NCBI GenBank assembly: GCA_016793805.1
Contig: JAEUIZ010000055.1
Coordinates: 1 to 64,000 of the forward strand
Direction of reading: 5' to 3'
Source: Phycisphaerae bacterium
Lineage (GTDB): Bacteria; Planctomycetota; Phycisphaerae; Phycisphaerales; UBA1924
DNA: 64,000 nucleotides
Shown: positions 8,793 to 18,212 of the stretch, in pieces
Numbering within the stretch: position 1 is the first letter of the stretch
Layout of the letters: every line of letters begins with the position of its first letter
Translations under genes and position numbers: made by a program
The notes under the pieces: generated by a model
Told to the model about the DNA's origin: nothing
Databases searched by the model: none
Seen by the model: only the letters and a program-made list of their open reading frames with translations

Positions 8793-8805
8793 TGGCGCGA
8801 CGCCG

Positions 8806-10227
8806 CTACTGCCCCGCGCCCCAGGCGTTGAGGAACGCGACGAAGTCGTTGACGTTGAGGCTCCCGCTGCGGTCGAAGTCCGCGGCGGGGTCCATCGCCG
8901 CGAAGGCGTTGTTGAAGGCGATGAAGTCGTTGACGTTGTAGAGGCAGTTGCCGTCGAAGTCCGCGCGGAAGGGGAACCGGCCCGCGGTCCACTGGGCCTG
9001 GTAGATCAGGCCCTGGAGAATCTCCTCGCTGTTGGGGACGATCTCGGCCGGCGGGAGGACGAAATCGCTCCCGCGGAGTTCGATGGTGAAGGCGAAGGCG
9101 CCGCGCTCGGCGTAGGTCCAGTCGATGGCGGTGCCGCTGGAGGGATAGAGCGTGGAGTACCAGATGCCCGGGGTGTAGGGGGTGGCGTGGACGGCCTCGA
9201 TGCGCTGGTCCATCGTGCCGCCGAGGGAGACGTACGCGGCGTGGTCGGGACTGGGCGTGGGCGTGAACCCCCAGGGCCAGAGAATGAGCCGGCCGTAACT
9301 GTGGAGGTCGGTGTGTGCGCGGAGGTTGGGCTTGGAGAGCGCGAAGTCGCGGAGGCGCTGGGTTTCGGGCTCGGAGAAGGGCCCGGTGCCGCGATAGGTG
9401 TCGCTGGAGGGCGTGGCGCTGGCGCCGACGCCGCCCCATTGGTAGCCCCAGTTGCGGTTGAGGTCGACGCCGAAGGAGCCGCCGGCGTTGGGCCGACGGT
9501 TCTTGCGCCAGTAGCGGTTGGTGGTCCAGGTGAAGACGTACCCGTCGGGGTTGGCGACGGGCACGATGATCGTCTCAACGTTATCGACGAAGTCCTTGAT
9601 CGCGGGATCGGTGTCGTATCGGCGGAGGAGGGCGTCGGCGGCGAACATGTTGACCATCGGCGAGATCCACTCGCGCGCGTGCTGGCAGGAGTTCAGGAGG
9701 AGCAGGGGCTTGCACCCGCGGCCCAGGCCGAGAGATGGGCTGGTGATGCGCAGGCCGAAGATGGGTCGGCCCTCGAGCGAGTTGCCGAGGGAAATCCGCG
9801 TGGCGAGGTCGGGTCGGAGGGCCGCCAGAGTGTCCACATACGCCGAGATCGCGGCGAGGTCCTTGAAGTCGGCGAACCAAGGCCCGTCGGGGTGGGCCGC
9901 GCCGGCGCGGAGTCGGGCGTTCTCGGCGTCGAGCACGGCTTGCAGGTTCTCGACACGGACGGTGAAGCGGAGGCCGGAGTCGCGGAGGGCGTCCATGGAC
10001 TCGGGCGGGAATCGGGCCTCGTTGAGGCCGGCGCGCCACTCGCAGGAGGGATCGGCGCCGAGGGCCAGGAGCGTGCGCAGGTCGCGCGGGCCGCGGACCT
10101 CGACATCGACGAGGGCGTGCCCGTCGTATCGGACGACGGAGGCGGGATCGGTTGCCAGGGGCTGGGCGCTGGCGGCAGGGCCGAGGACCGCGGCGGCGAG
10201 AAGCACGGACGATCGAGCGGTCGGCAT
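8806..10227 (-). CDS. Exported M14 zinc carboxypeptidase with dockerin-like tail (first copy)
   Basis: 473 residues from the ATG at 10227, which gives a signal peptide ending ASAQ. The M14 catalytic domain has zinc ligands His183 and Glu186 (CQHAREWIS), the substrate-binding NR pair at 257-258, third ligand His309 (HTDLHSYG) and catalytic Glu383 (FTIELRG), so it should be active. Family members remove C-terminal residues from peptides. The last 55 residues are a two-repeat dockerin-like module with Asp/Asn calcium-loop patterns (DFDGN..YNVNDF, DFDRSGSLNVNDF) but no cysteines, ending GAGQ. The gene lies 35 bases downstream of a paralogue on the same strand, so this is a tandem duplication. Confidence 0.92.
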   Translation of the reverse strand: MPTARSSVLLAAAVLGPAASAQPLATDPASVVRYDGHALVDVEVRGPRDLRTLLALGADPSCEWRAGLNEARFPPESMDALRDSGLRFTVRVENLQAVLDAENARLRAGAAHPDGPWFADFKDLAAISAYVDTLAALRPDLATRISLGNSLEGRPIFGLRITSPSLGLGRGCKPLLLLNSCQHAREWISPMVNMFAADALLRRYDTDPAIKDFVDNVETIIVPVANPDGYVFTWTTNRYWRKNRRPNAGGSFGVDLNRNWGYQWGGVGASATPSSDTYRGTGPFSEPETQRLRDFALSKPNLRAHTDLHSYGRLILWPWGFTPTPSPDHAAYVSLGGTMDQRIEAVHATPYTPGIWYSTLYPSSGTAIDWTYAERGAFAFTIELRGSDFVLPPAEIVPNSEEILQGLIYQAQWTAGRFPFRADFDGNCLYNVNDFIAFNNAFAAMDPAADFDRSGSLNVNDFVAFLNAWGAGQ

Positions 10228-10262
10228 CGTGGGCTCCGGAGAGGCGTGACAGAACCGCGCGG

Positions 10263-11678
10263 CTATTGCCCCGCGGCCCAAGCGTTCAGAAACGCGGCAA
10301 AGTCGTTGATGTTGAGCGAGCCGCTGCCGTCGAAGTCCGCGGCGGGTTCCATCGCGGCGAAGGCGTTGTTGAAGGCGATGAAGTCGTTGATGTTGTAGAG
10401 GCAGTTGCCGTCGAAGTCGGCGCGGAATGGATAGCGGGCGATGGTCCACTCGGCCTGGACACGGAGCGCGGCCCAGGCCTCGGTGCTCGCGGGAATGATC
10501 TGCTCGGGCGGCAAGAGGAACCCCGTGGTGCCGGTGTCGCGGAGTTCGTAGGTGTAACTGAACGCGCCGCGGTCGGCGTACATCCAATCGACCGAGATGC
10601 CCGCGGCCGGATAGACCGTCCAATACACCGGCCCGTGCAGGAATGTCACGCCGGTGGTCGCGAGGATGCGGTCGCGCATCGCGGAGCCGACGGCGTAGAA
10701 GGTGGGCTGGTCGGGCGAGGCGGCGGAGTTCGAGCCCCAGGGCCACATGACGAGTTGGCCGAAGGAGTGGATGTCGAGGTGCCCGCGGAGGCCGGGCTTG
10801 GCGAGCGCGAGGTCGCGGAGGGCTCGGGTCTCGGGCTCGGAGAACGGCGCGGGGCCCCAGTAGACCGCGCTGCTGGGGCTGGCGTTCCCCGCGCTTGGGT
10901 GCGGGAGCGAGAGGCCCCAGCCCTGGGCCCAGTTGCGGTTGAGGTCAACGCCGAAGGTGCCGTTGCCGTTGTCGCGCCGGTTCTTGCGCCAGAGGCGGTC
11001 GTTGGTCCAGGTCCAGGAATAGCCGTCGGGATTGCTGACCGGGACGATGAGCCACTCGGCGTTGTCGACGAGGCTGGTGACGGCGGGATCGACGGCGTGG
11101 CCGCGGACGAGCGCGTCGGCGACGAACATGGAGGCCATCACGGTGATCCACTCGCGGGCGTGCTGGCATCCGTGGACGAGGATGGCGGGCTTGCACCCGC
11201 GACCCTGGCCCGGGCCGGGGCCGGTGATGCGAATCGCCCAGATGGGGCGCTGCTCGACCGACGTGCCGATGATCTGCCGAGTGGCGATGTCGGGTCGGAG
11301 TGCGACGAGAGCGTCGAGGTAGGCATCGACCGCGGCGAGGTCCTTGTAGTCGCTGAACCACGGGCCGTCGGCGCCGCCGCGGGCACGCCGCTTGCTCTCG
11401 GCGTCGATCTCGGCCTGGATGTCGGGCGAGAGGACCTTGACGCGCATGCCTCGCTCGCGGAGCAGATCCGCGGCCCCGGGCGGGAGGAGGACCGTGCTCT
11501 CGCCGCGAGCGAGTTCGCAGCCGACGTCGGCGCCGACCTGGGCGAGGAGCGCGGCGTCGCGCAGCGTTTCGGCACGCACGCGGGCGGCCTGCCAGCCGTC
11601 GTAGCGCGCGGGAGGATCGTCGGCGAGGGTCGCGCCGCTCGCCATCGCCGCCGCTGCAACGACCCAGAGGTGGCTCAT
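10263..11678 (-). CDS. Exported M14 zinc carboxypeptidase with dockerin-like tail (second copy)
   Basis: 471 residues, start ATG at 11678 giving signal peptide ending ATLAD. Zinc ligands His173 and Glu176 (CQHAREWIT) and His304 (LDIHSFG), and catalytic Glu378 (YTYELRD), are all present. The tail is the same cysteine-free dockerin-like pair as in the downstream copy and ends AAGQ. The two proteins are similar along their whole length, including the N-terminal prodomain. Substrate is unknown; the M14 family of this type acts on peptides or peptidoglycan-derived peptides. Confidence 0.92.
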   Translation of the reverse strand: MSHLWVVAAAAMASGATLADDPPARYDGWQAARVRAETLRDAALLAQVGADVGCELARGESTVLLPPGAADLLRERGMRVKVLSPDIQAEIDAESKRRARGGADGPWFSDYKDLAAVDAYLDALVALRPDIATRQIIGTSVEQRPIWAIRITGPGPGQGRGCKPAILVHGCQHAREWITVMASMFVADALVRGHAVDPAVTSLVDNAEWLIVPVSNPDGYSWTWTNDRLWRKNRRDNGNGTFGVDLNRNWAQGWGLSLPHPSAGNASPSSAVYWGPAPFSEPETRALRDLALAKPGLRGHLDIHSFGQLVMWPWGSNSAASPDQPTFYAVGSAMRDRILATTGVTFLHGPVYWTVYPAAGISVDWMYADRGAFSYTYELRDTGTTGFLLPPEQIIPASTEAWAALRVQAEWTIARYPFRADFDGNCLYNINDFIAFNNAFAAMEPAADFDGSGSLNINDFAAFLNAWAAGQ

Positions 11679-11754
11679 GCGAGCATTATGCCGCGCCGTG
11701 CCGTGTTGTCGATCCCGGTTCGACCCCTAACCGGGCGGTCGGTACGATGCCGGC

Positions 11755-13356
11755 ATGCGCGGAGTTCATGCGGCGATCGTGGCGGCGCTCGGGCTGATCC
11801 TCGGCGTGCCGTTCCTCATGCGTCCGCGCGAGGTGGAGGTGCGTCGCGACGCGGCGAAGATCGTGGTCGTTACGCCGCACGTGCAGCAGATCCGGGCGGA
11901 GTTCGGCGAGGCGTTCTCGCGCTGGCACGAGCGCGTCCACAAGCAGCCGGTGGCGGTCGATTGGCGCACGCCCGGGGGCACGTCGGACATCCGCAAGCAA
12001 CTCGAGGCGCAGTACGCGGCCCTGGCGAAGTCGGGGCGGTTCAAGTCCACGCCCGCCCGCGAGGTCACGCCGCCGGACAAGGAGCGGCTGCCCGAACTCG
12101 ACCTCACGCCCGGGGCCGTGGCCTTTGACGCGATGCTCGGGGGCGGCTCGTACGACCATCGAAAGTTGAAGGAGGGCATCGTCGTGCAGGTGGGCGGCCA
12201 GCGAGTGCGCGTCCGTATGGCCCGGCCAGCGACCCTGAGCACCGAGCGGCTCGACGAGGTCTTTGGCGAGAACCGCATCGGCACCGAGTTGCTCTACGAC
12301 CCCGACCAATACTGGCTCGGGACCGCGCTCTCCAGTTTTGGGATCGTCTTCAATCGGCGTGTGCTCGGCGAACTGGGGCTCCCGGAGCCAGCCTCGTTCG
12401 AGGACCTCGCCGACCCGCGCTACGCCGGGCGTGTGGCGCTCTCGGACCCGCGGCAGTCGAGTTCGATGGAAACGTCGATCAACGCGATCCTGGACAACTA
12501 CGGATGGGAGCGAGGGTGGCGGATCCTCCGCGCGATGTGCGCCAACACGCGCTACTTCACTAACTCCTCGACCAAGCCCCCGCAGGACGTGGCGGCGGGC
12601 GAGGCGGCTGCCGGGCTGGCGATCGACTTCTATGGGCGGGGGCAGGCCGAGGCGACGATGGCTCCCGGCGAGACGCCCGCGACGGCCCGGGTCGGGTACG
12701 TCGATCCCCCGGGGACGACCTTTGTCGACGCCGATCCGATCTCGCTGCTGGCTGGCGCGCCCCACCCGGAGTTGGCGGACCGATTCGCCGAGTTCTGCCT
12801 CAGCGACGAGGGGCAGGCGCTCTGGCAACTGGCGGCCCGGGACACGCCCGCGGGCGCGAGGAACCCCGCGGCCGCGGACGGCACGCCGATGGGCCCGCGG
12901 CACCACCAGTTACGGCGGATGCCGATTCGGCGCGACTTCTACACCAAGTACCGCGCGGCGTTCGTGGACGACATCGACCCGTTCGCGCGGGCGTCGACGG
13001 AGCCGTCCAGGGGCTGGAGGGATTCGATCAAGATCATGATGGCCTCGTTCGCCATCGACATCGCCGACGAGCAACGGGCCGCGTGGCAGGCCATGAATCG
13101 CGCCCGCGACAGGACCGGGTTCCCGCCGGAACGGCTCGCCGAGATGGATCGGCTGTTCTTTGACTGGCCCGAGCACGACCTCTGGCCGGAGAAGAGCCCG
13201 AACGCTGGCCAGCGGCTGAAGTTCTCGGCGGAGCATTACAAGGCCATCCGCGAGGCGTGGCGCGACCCGACGATCGCCGCACGCTCGCGCATCGCGTACA
13301 CGGCGTACTTCCGCGACTGCTACCGCCGGGTCATCGAACTCGGGGCGACGCCGTGA
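11755..13356 (+). CDS. Exported extracellular solute-binding protein (family 1-like)
   Basis: 533 residues. The N-terminus MRGVHAAIVAALGLILGVPFLM is a signal sequence or anchor. The body resembles ABC-transporter substrate-binding proteins: an early KIVVVTPHV strand, then PGAVAFDAMLGGG and a two-lobe layout with GIVFNRRVLGELGLPEPASFEDLADPRYAG-type hinge text (quoted loosely), and SINAIL...GWERGW. Length is larger than usual and the C-terminal 130 residues are unassigned. No permease or ATPase is adjacent. A TACGAT box lies 6 bases before the ATG with no ribosome-binding site, suggesting a leaderless mRNA. Its stop overlaps the pyruvate kinase GTG (GTGA). Confidence 0.75.
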   Translation: MRGVHAAIVAALGLILGVPFLMRPREVEVRRDAAKIVVVTPHVQQIRAEFGEAFSRWHERVHKQPVAVDWRTPGGTSDIRKQLEAQYAALAKSGRFKSTPAREVTPPDKERLPELDLTPGAVAFDAMLGGGSYDHRKLKEGIVVQVGGQRVRVRMARPATLSTERLDEVFGENRIGTELLYDPDQYWLGTALSSFGIVFNRRVLGELGLPEPASFEDLADPRYAGRVALSDPRQSSSMETSINAILDNYGWERGWRILRAMCANTRYFTNSSTKPPQDVAAGEAAAGLAIDFYGRGQAEATMAPGETPATARVGYVDPPGTTFVDADPISLLAGAPHPELADRFAEFCLSDEGQALWQLAARDTPAGARNPAAADGTPMGPRHHQLRRMPIRRDFYTKYRAAFVDDIDPFARASTEPSRGWRDSIKIMMASFAIDIADEQRAAWQAMNRARDRTGFPPERLAEMDRLFFDWPEHDLWPEKSPNAGQRLKFSAEHYKAIREAWRDPTIAARSRIAYTAYFRDCYRRVIELGATP

Positions 13357-14924
13357 GCGCCGACGCGCGCCCGACGCGGGCGAAGGTTCTGGCGACGATC
13401 GGCCCGGCGAGCGAGTCGCCCGCGGTGGTTGCCAAGTTGCTCGAAGCCGGCGTCTCCGGGTTCCGCCTGAACTTCTCGCACGGGAGCCTCGCGGACCACT
13501 CGCGTCGGCTGGCGACGATCCGGGCCGAGGCCGAGCGGGCGGGGCGAGTCGTGGCGGTGGTGGGCGACCTGTGCGGCCCGAAGATTCGACTCGGCAAGGT
13601 CGAGCCCGCACGCACGTTCGAGGTCGGGCAGGACGTGACGCTCGTCGGAGATGACCTCGCGGGTGGGGCCGCGGGCGACGGAGACGCCCTGCCGGTGACG
13701 TACCCACGGCTGGCGGACGAGGTCTCGCCCGGGCATCGCGTGCTGTTCGCGGACGGCGCGGTTCGGATGCTGGCGGTGGATCGGCGGGACGGGCCGGGGG
13801 AGCGGGCGGGGCGGGGGGGGCGGGGAGGGGGGGCGCTGGTGTGCCGGGTCACGCAGGGCGGGACTCTCTCGACGGGCAAGGGCGTGAACCTGCCGGACTC
13901 GGCGTTGTCGGTCCCGGCGATCACGCCGCGGGATTGGGAGTGCGTGGCGTGGGCGGTGCAGCACGGGCTGGACTTCCTGGCGCTGTCGTTTGTTCGGCGC
14001 GCGGACGAGGTGCGGGAGTTGAAGGAGCGGCTGTTCGGGATGTGCCCCGTGGACCGGTCGCAGGCCGAGACGTCGGGCCACGCATCGGGCTCGCTGATCC
14101 GCGTGATCGCGAAGGTTGAGAAGCCGGAGGCGGTGGCGCACTTGGAGCCGATCGTGGAGGCGGCGGACGCGATCATGCTGGCGCGCGGGGACTTGGGCGT
14201 TGAGATGGACCTGGCCCATGTGCCGGTGGTGCAGAAGCGGATCGTGGCGATGGCGGCGGACTGGGGCCGCCCGTGCATCGTCGCGACGCAGATGCTCGAG
14301 TCGATGATCGAGAGCGCGTCGCCGACACGGGCCGAGGTGTCGGACGTGGCGAACGCGGTCTTTGACGGGGCGGACGCCGTCATGCTCTCGGGCGAGACGG
14401 CGATCGGGAAGCACCCGGCCCTGGCCGTGGACATCATGCGGCGGGTGATCGAGGCGGCCGAGGCCCACGTCGCGACGCTCCCGCACCTCGAGTCGCCCCC
14501 GAGGCGGCTGGTCGAGTCGCGCTACCCGACGGCGGCGCTGGCGCACGGGGCGTGGCACGTCGCGCGAGACATCGGCGCGCGGGCCGTGGTCTGCTGGTCG
14601 CAATCCGGGGGCACCGCACGGTACCTCTCCCAGAACGAGTTCCGGGTCCCGATCCTGGCGCTGACGACGAACCCGCACGCGGCCCGGCGGATGGCGCTCC
14701 TCAAAGGCGTCACGCCTGTGGTCGTCTCCGCGCCCGAGGGCGGACGGCTCGGCGGATTCACCGACCTGGCGGAGCGGTTGCTGCTGGAGCGGCGGTGGGT
14801 CCGCGTGGGCGAGCCCGTGCTGCTGCTCGCGGGCAAGCCCCTGGGCACGCCCAAGGCCACCAACTCGATCGCGACGCTCTATATCGGGGACCCGACGGGC
14901 GGATATCGCGCGCACGCATCGTGA
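13353..14924 (+). CDS. pyk: Pyruvate kinase
   Basis: 523 residues from a GTG that overlaps the previous stop. Converts phosphoenolpyruvate and ADP to pyruvate and ATP, the last step of glycolysis. Recognised from RAKVLATIGPAS, FRLNFSHG, the KVEKPEAV catalytic-lysine strand, ARGDLGVEM metal-binding motif, and the signature near SGETAIGKHP. The C-terminal regulatory domain is present. The B domain carries an unusual Gly/Arg insert (about residues 147-160) encoded by a run of G tracts at 13803-13834. Coupling to a solute-binding protein is odd for this enzyme. Confidence 0.95.
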   Translation: MSADARPTRAKVLATIGPASESPAVVAKLLEAGVSGFRLNFSHGSLADHSRRLATIRAEAERAGRVVAVVGDLCGPKIRLGKVEPARTFEVGQDVTLVGDDLAGGAAGDGDALPVTYPRLADEVSPGHRVLFADGAVRMLAVDRRDGPGERAGRGGRGGGALVCRVTQGGTLSTGKGVNLPDSALSVPAITPRDWECVAWAVQHGLDFLALSFVRRADEVRELKERLFGMCPVDRSQAETSGHASGSLIRVIAKVEKPEAVAHLEPIVEAADAIMLARGDLGVEMDLAHVPVVQKRIVAMAADWGRPCIVATQMLESMIESASPTRAEVSDVANAVFDGADAVMLSGETAIGKHPALAVDIMRRVIEAAEAHVATLPHLESPPRRLVESRYPTAALAHGAWHVARDIGARAVVCWSQSGGTARYLSQNEFRVPILALTTNPHAARRMALLKGVTPVVVSAPEGGRLGGFTDLAERLLLERRWVRVGEPVLLLAGKPLGTPKATNSIATLYIGDPTGGYRAHAS

Positions 14925-14954
14925 TCGACGCTCGGATCGAACGCCCGACTTCGA

Positions 14955-16091
14955 TCACGACCCGCCGGCGTTGGTGATGTCGTCGAATCGCTCGAGGATG
15001 TCGATGTTGGTGGGCTTGCCGTCCTTGTCCAGGTAGCCGTCATTGACGGTGGCGCCGACGGGCTCGATGCCGTTGGGCCGCTTGACGAAGTTGAGTTGGT
15101 AGTCGATCCAGTTGCGGACAGAGAAGTCGAACTGCTTGGCCCCGCGGTCCTTTCGGCCCAGGTACACGCCGTCGACGCCGGCGGAGTGGAGCACGAGCGG
15201 AGCGCGCCCGGCCTCGGGCAAGATCGGCCCGGTCGTCGCCGCCGGGGCCCGATAGGGGTACGAGGGATTCCCGAGGAACCCGATCATGGAGTTGGCGAGG
15301 TCCGCGGCGGGCCCGCTGCCCGACAACAGGCTGCCCGACACCGCGTCGGTCTGGTCGATGGCCTTCTTGCCCAGTGCGGTGGCGGTGAGGAAGCAGGAGT
15401 TGGGGGCCCAGTAGTAGCGCGAGTTGACGGCCCCGCTGGAGTTGACGGCGGCGAAGTCCGCGGTCGTGCGCACGGGCTGGGCCGAACCCTGGTCCACGGC
15501 CCAGGCGAGAACGGGGTTGCCGAAGTGATCGACGATGTCGGGGAGTTGGGCGGTGCCTTCGGGCCCGGTGGCACCGGGGAGGCCGTTCTGTTGTCCGGGG
15601 CTGAACTGGGCGACGAAGAGTTTGCGATCGGGGACGTAGTAGGCCTTGTCGCCGGCGGTGCTGGTGCCGATGAGGTCCGGCGCGACCCAGATCCGGCGAT
15701 TGGCGGCGCTGTAGGGCCCGACGCTGACGGCGGTGGGCCCGCCGGAGGGCGGGGTCGATGTGCCGTCGGTGCTCACGATCCCGCCCGCGAGGTCGAGCAT
15801 GATGTTCTCCATCGCGGAGAGGCCCTGCGGCGGATTGGTGGCGCGGGCGTCGTTCTCGGCGTTGGCCATGTGGCGCGCGCTGAAGTACCCGGGGAGGCGG
15901 TTGTTGTCGGTCTGGAAGGCCGAGGCGGCGTTCTGGATGTTGGCGAGGAGTTGCTTGGTGCTCGAGGCGCGGACGGTGGACCGCGCGCCGGCGAGCGCAG
16001 GGAAGACAATCGCGATGATGATCGCGATGATCGCGATGACGACGAGGAGTTCGATGAGGGTGAACGCACGGCGGGGTGAGGCGCGGCGCAT
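14955..16091 (-). CDS. Type IV pilin-like / type II pseudopilin-like protein (N-methylation signal)
   Basis: 378 residues. The N-terminus has a basic leader MRRASPRR then AFTLIELLVVIAIIAII, the prepilin peptidase cleavage/methylation signal with Glu5. The remaining 340 residues are a long exported globular domain far bigger than a major pilin, as is common for planctomycete prepilin-like proteins. It is probably an assembly or minor pseudopilin subunit; the target structure cannot be named. A GGGAG ribosome-binding site and a TATATA box lie upstream. It is convergent with pyruvate kinase. Confidence 0.82.
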   Translation of the reverse strand: MRRASPRRAFTLIELLVVIAIIAIIIAIVFPALAGARSTVRASSTKQLLANIQNAASAFQTDNNRLPGYFSARHMANAENDARATNPPQGLSAMENIMLDLAGGIVSTDGTSTPPSGGPTAVSVGPYSAANRRIWVAPDLIGTSTAGDKAYYVPDRKLFVAQFSPGQQNGLPGATGPEGTAQLPDIVDHFGNPVLAWAVDQGSAQPVRTTADFAAVNSSGAVNSRYYWAPNSCFLTATALGKKAIDQTDAVSGSLLSGSGPAADLANSMIGFLGNPSYPYRAPAATTGPILPEAGRAPLVLHSAGVDGVYLGRKDRGAKQFDFSVRNWIDYQLNFVKRPNGIEPVGATVNDGYLDKDGKPTNIDILERFDDITNAGGS

Positions 16092-16246
16092 ACAAGTCTC
16101 CCGGCGGGGCGGCGACGTGCCGACCCTATATATCCATGTTCGACCGTCAGGGCCCCGGCGGTTCCCCCGGGGAGGGCGAAAGGGGTGGAGTGGGCGAAGA
16201 AAGCCCGAACGCCCGGAGAGTATATCCGCCCGCGAGGGACGGCAAC

Positions 16247-18001
16247 CTACCGCCGGCTCGTGTTGGGGTCGGGAGGCGAGACAGGGTCGAAGGAGAGTTC
16301 GGCACGGTCAAGGATGAACTCGCCGAGTCCAGCACCTCGGAAGCGAACCTTGAGCGTGGGATCGGGGCTCCGCGTGAAATAGTCGACGCGGAAGCGGTGG
16401 TATCCGGCGTCGAGGGCGACGGAGCCGGACCGGGAGCGCAGCGGATGCAGCCCGTCGTTATTGACGATGAGGCGGCCCCCGACGTAGAGGTTCGCGCCGT
16501 CGCGGGAGTCCACGGTGAAGGTGTACGCCGCGCTCGCGGGCACCCAGATCGAACCCTCGAGATGGGCGACGAAGTTGGTGTGGAGCGGGCAGCCGGCCCA
16601 GGCCCCGGGGGCGAGGTCGAGTTGGGAGATCATGCCGGCGCCCACAGGCGAGCCCGTGATGGGAGGGATCGTCGTGGCGTTGCCGGCGGGGTAGTACGTC
16701 GCCTGGATCCCCTGGAACTCTCCCGGGAACCCGTTCGCGTTGAGGGTCAGACCAAGGGCGACGGTGGGCGGCGGGGTGACGGCGCGGATGGCGGCACCGA
16801 GATTGACGATTCCCGCGCCGAGAGCCTCCCACTCGACATTCGTGTAGACAGGTGTGCAGGTGGATTCGAGCACGCCCAGGATCTGCGCGGGAGTCGAGCC
16901 GGGCACGGAGGACCAGATCATGGCGGCAGTCGCGGCGGCGATGGGACTGGCGAAACTGGTTCCCGAGACCGGGCCATACCCCCCGCCGCGGGCGGTGACG
17001 TAGAGCCCGACGCCCGGCGCGGCAAGGTCAACGGCTCGGCCCCAGCAGGAATCGGGTGCGCGCCCGCCGAGTTCCGTCGTGCCCGCGACCACCACCACGT
17101 CGGGCCAGTCAAAGTTGGCGAGGTTGGTCCCGGAGTTGCCGGCGGCCCAGAACAGGAGTCCGCCGTAGTTGTTGGTGATGGCGGCGCCGGTGGCCTGGGC
17201 GGCCTGGTTCTCGACGCCGGCGAAACTGACATTGACGACGCGGCAGCCGTTGGCGGCGGCCCAGATGGCGCCGTAGAGGATGTCGCTGAGGAAGGCCGAC
17301 CCGCTCGAGAAGTTGGACGCCCGGACGGGCATGATCTTGAGGCCCCACCCGACGCCCGAGCCCCCGAGGGCGTTGTTCCCGACCGCGCCGGCGGTGCCCG
17401 CGACGGCGGTCCCGTGACCGCTGACATCGGAGACCTGCCCGCCGAGCGCCTGGGGTGTGCGGGTCACGGAGTTGAAACCCGGCACGAGGGAGGGCGCGAG
17501 GTCGGGATGGGTGAGGTCGGCGCCGGTGTCCACGATCGCGCAGATGATGGAGCCGTCGGCGGTATTGAACTGCCAGGCCGAGGGCGCGTCGATCGCCTGG
17601 AGATGCCACTGAATCCTGTAGAACGGATCGTCGGGATCGATTCCCGCGGGACTGACGAGCCAATCAGGCTCGACAAACTCGTACTCGCCCGTGCGCACCA
17701 ACTCCGAGGCCCAGCCGAGTTCGGTGAGTCCCTCGGGGACCGAGACGACATGCGTGTCGATCACGTCGATGATGGAAACACGCCAGGGCCCGAGGCTGGC
17801 GCGGGCGGCCTCGTAGCGCACCTGGGCCTGGCCCGGGGTGAGCCCGCGCTCGACCCAGGCCGCCGGCTGGACGGGGCGGACGAGCAGGCGTCCTGAGTGC
17901 TCGCGCACCCCTGGGATCGGCGAGAAGGCCGACTCGACCTGTGCATCAGCCACGCTCGCGCCGAGCGCGAGTACGACACAACCCCACGAGATCAGGTTCA
18001 A
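16247..18001 (-). CDS. Exported subtilisin-like serine protease with PA14 domain
   Basis: 584 residues. I place the start at the TTG at 18001 because it has GAGGAG six bases upstream and yields signal peptide LNLISWGCVVLALGASVADA; the open frame extends to 18202 without signal or ribosome-binding site. A propeptide region is followed by an S8 peptidase domain with catalytic Asp (IVDTGADLTHPDL), His (SGHGTAVAGT) and Ser (VSGTSFASPIAAAT). The C-terminal 130 residues form a PA14-like beta domain (ATYYPAGNATTIPP, then RDGANLYVGGRLIV) often involved in carbohydrate binding. No dockerin-like tail is present. The pilin-like gene follows 155 bases downstream on the same strand. Confidence 0.88.
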   Translation of the reverse strand: MNLISWGCVVLALGASVADAQVESAFSPIPGVREHSGRLLVRPVQPAAWVERGLTPGQAQVRYEAARASLGPWRVSIIDVIDTHVVSVPEGLTELGWASELVRTGEYEFVEPDWLVSPAGIDPDDPFYRIQWHLQAIDAPSAWQFNTADGSIICAIVDTGADLTHPDLAPSLVPGFNSVTRTPQALGGQVSDVSGHGTAVAGTAGAVGNNALGGSGVGWGLKIMPVRASNFSSGSAFLSDILYGAIWAAANGCRVVNVSFAGVENQAAQATGAAITNNYGGLLFWAAGNSGTNLANFDWPDVVVVAGTTELGGRAPDSCWGRAVDLAAPGVGLYVTARGGGYGPVSGTSFASPIAAATAAMIWSSVPGSTPAQILGVLESTCTPVYTNVEWEALGAGIVNLGAAIRAVTPPPTVALGLTLNANGFPGEFQGIQATYYPAGNATTIPPITGSPVGAGMISQLDLAPGAWAGCPLHTNFVAHLEGSIWVPASAAYTFTVDSRDGANLYVGGRLIVNNDGLHPLRSRSGSVALDAGYHRFRVDYFTRSPDPTLKVRFRGAGLGEFILDRAELSFDPVSPPDPNTSRR

Positions 18002-18174
18002 TCTCGTCTCCTCACGACGGATGCTTCGCGGCCCACGCGCTCCGGCGCACGACGGTGCGGGTGCCGCGCCCCGTTCTCTCCGAACGGCCTCAGTATCCCA
18101 TAACCTTCGCGGGTTGTAAAGGGGGGCGAGAGCCCCAACGGGATCCTGCCTCGATGGCGACGCGGCGCGGTCGT

Positions 18175-18202
18175 TTGACACCGGAACGGAGTCCCCTACC
18201 AT
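18175..18202 (+). promoter_or_regulatory. Sigma-70-type promoter of tRNA-Ile
   Basis: TTGACA (18175-18180), a 16-base spacer, and TACCAT (18197-18202) precede the tRNA by ten bases. This is one of the clearest promoters in the window. Confidence 0.7.
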
Positions 18203-18212
18203 CGTCCGGCCC

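Noticed and set aside
14925..14954. Inverted repeat CGTGATCG...CGATCACG between pyk and the pilin-like gene as a terminator
   Set aside because: The loop is too long (over 20 bases) and there is no T run, so it gives no good terminator.
15096..16079. Plus-strand open frame opposite the pilin-like gene
   Set aside because: Repetitive Gly/Val/Glu composition without any motif, created by antisense reading of a high-GC gene.
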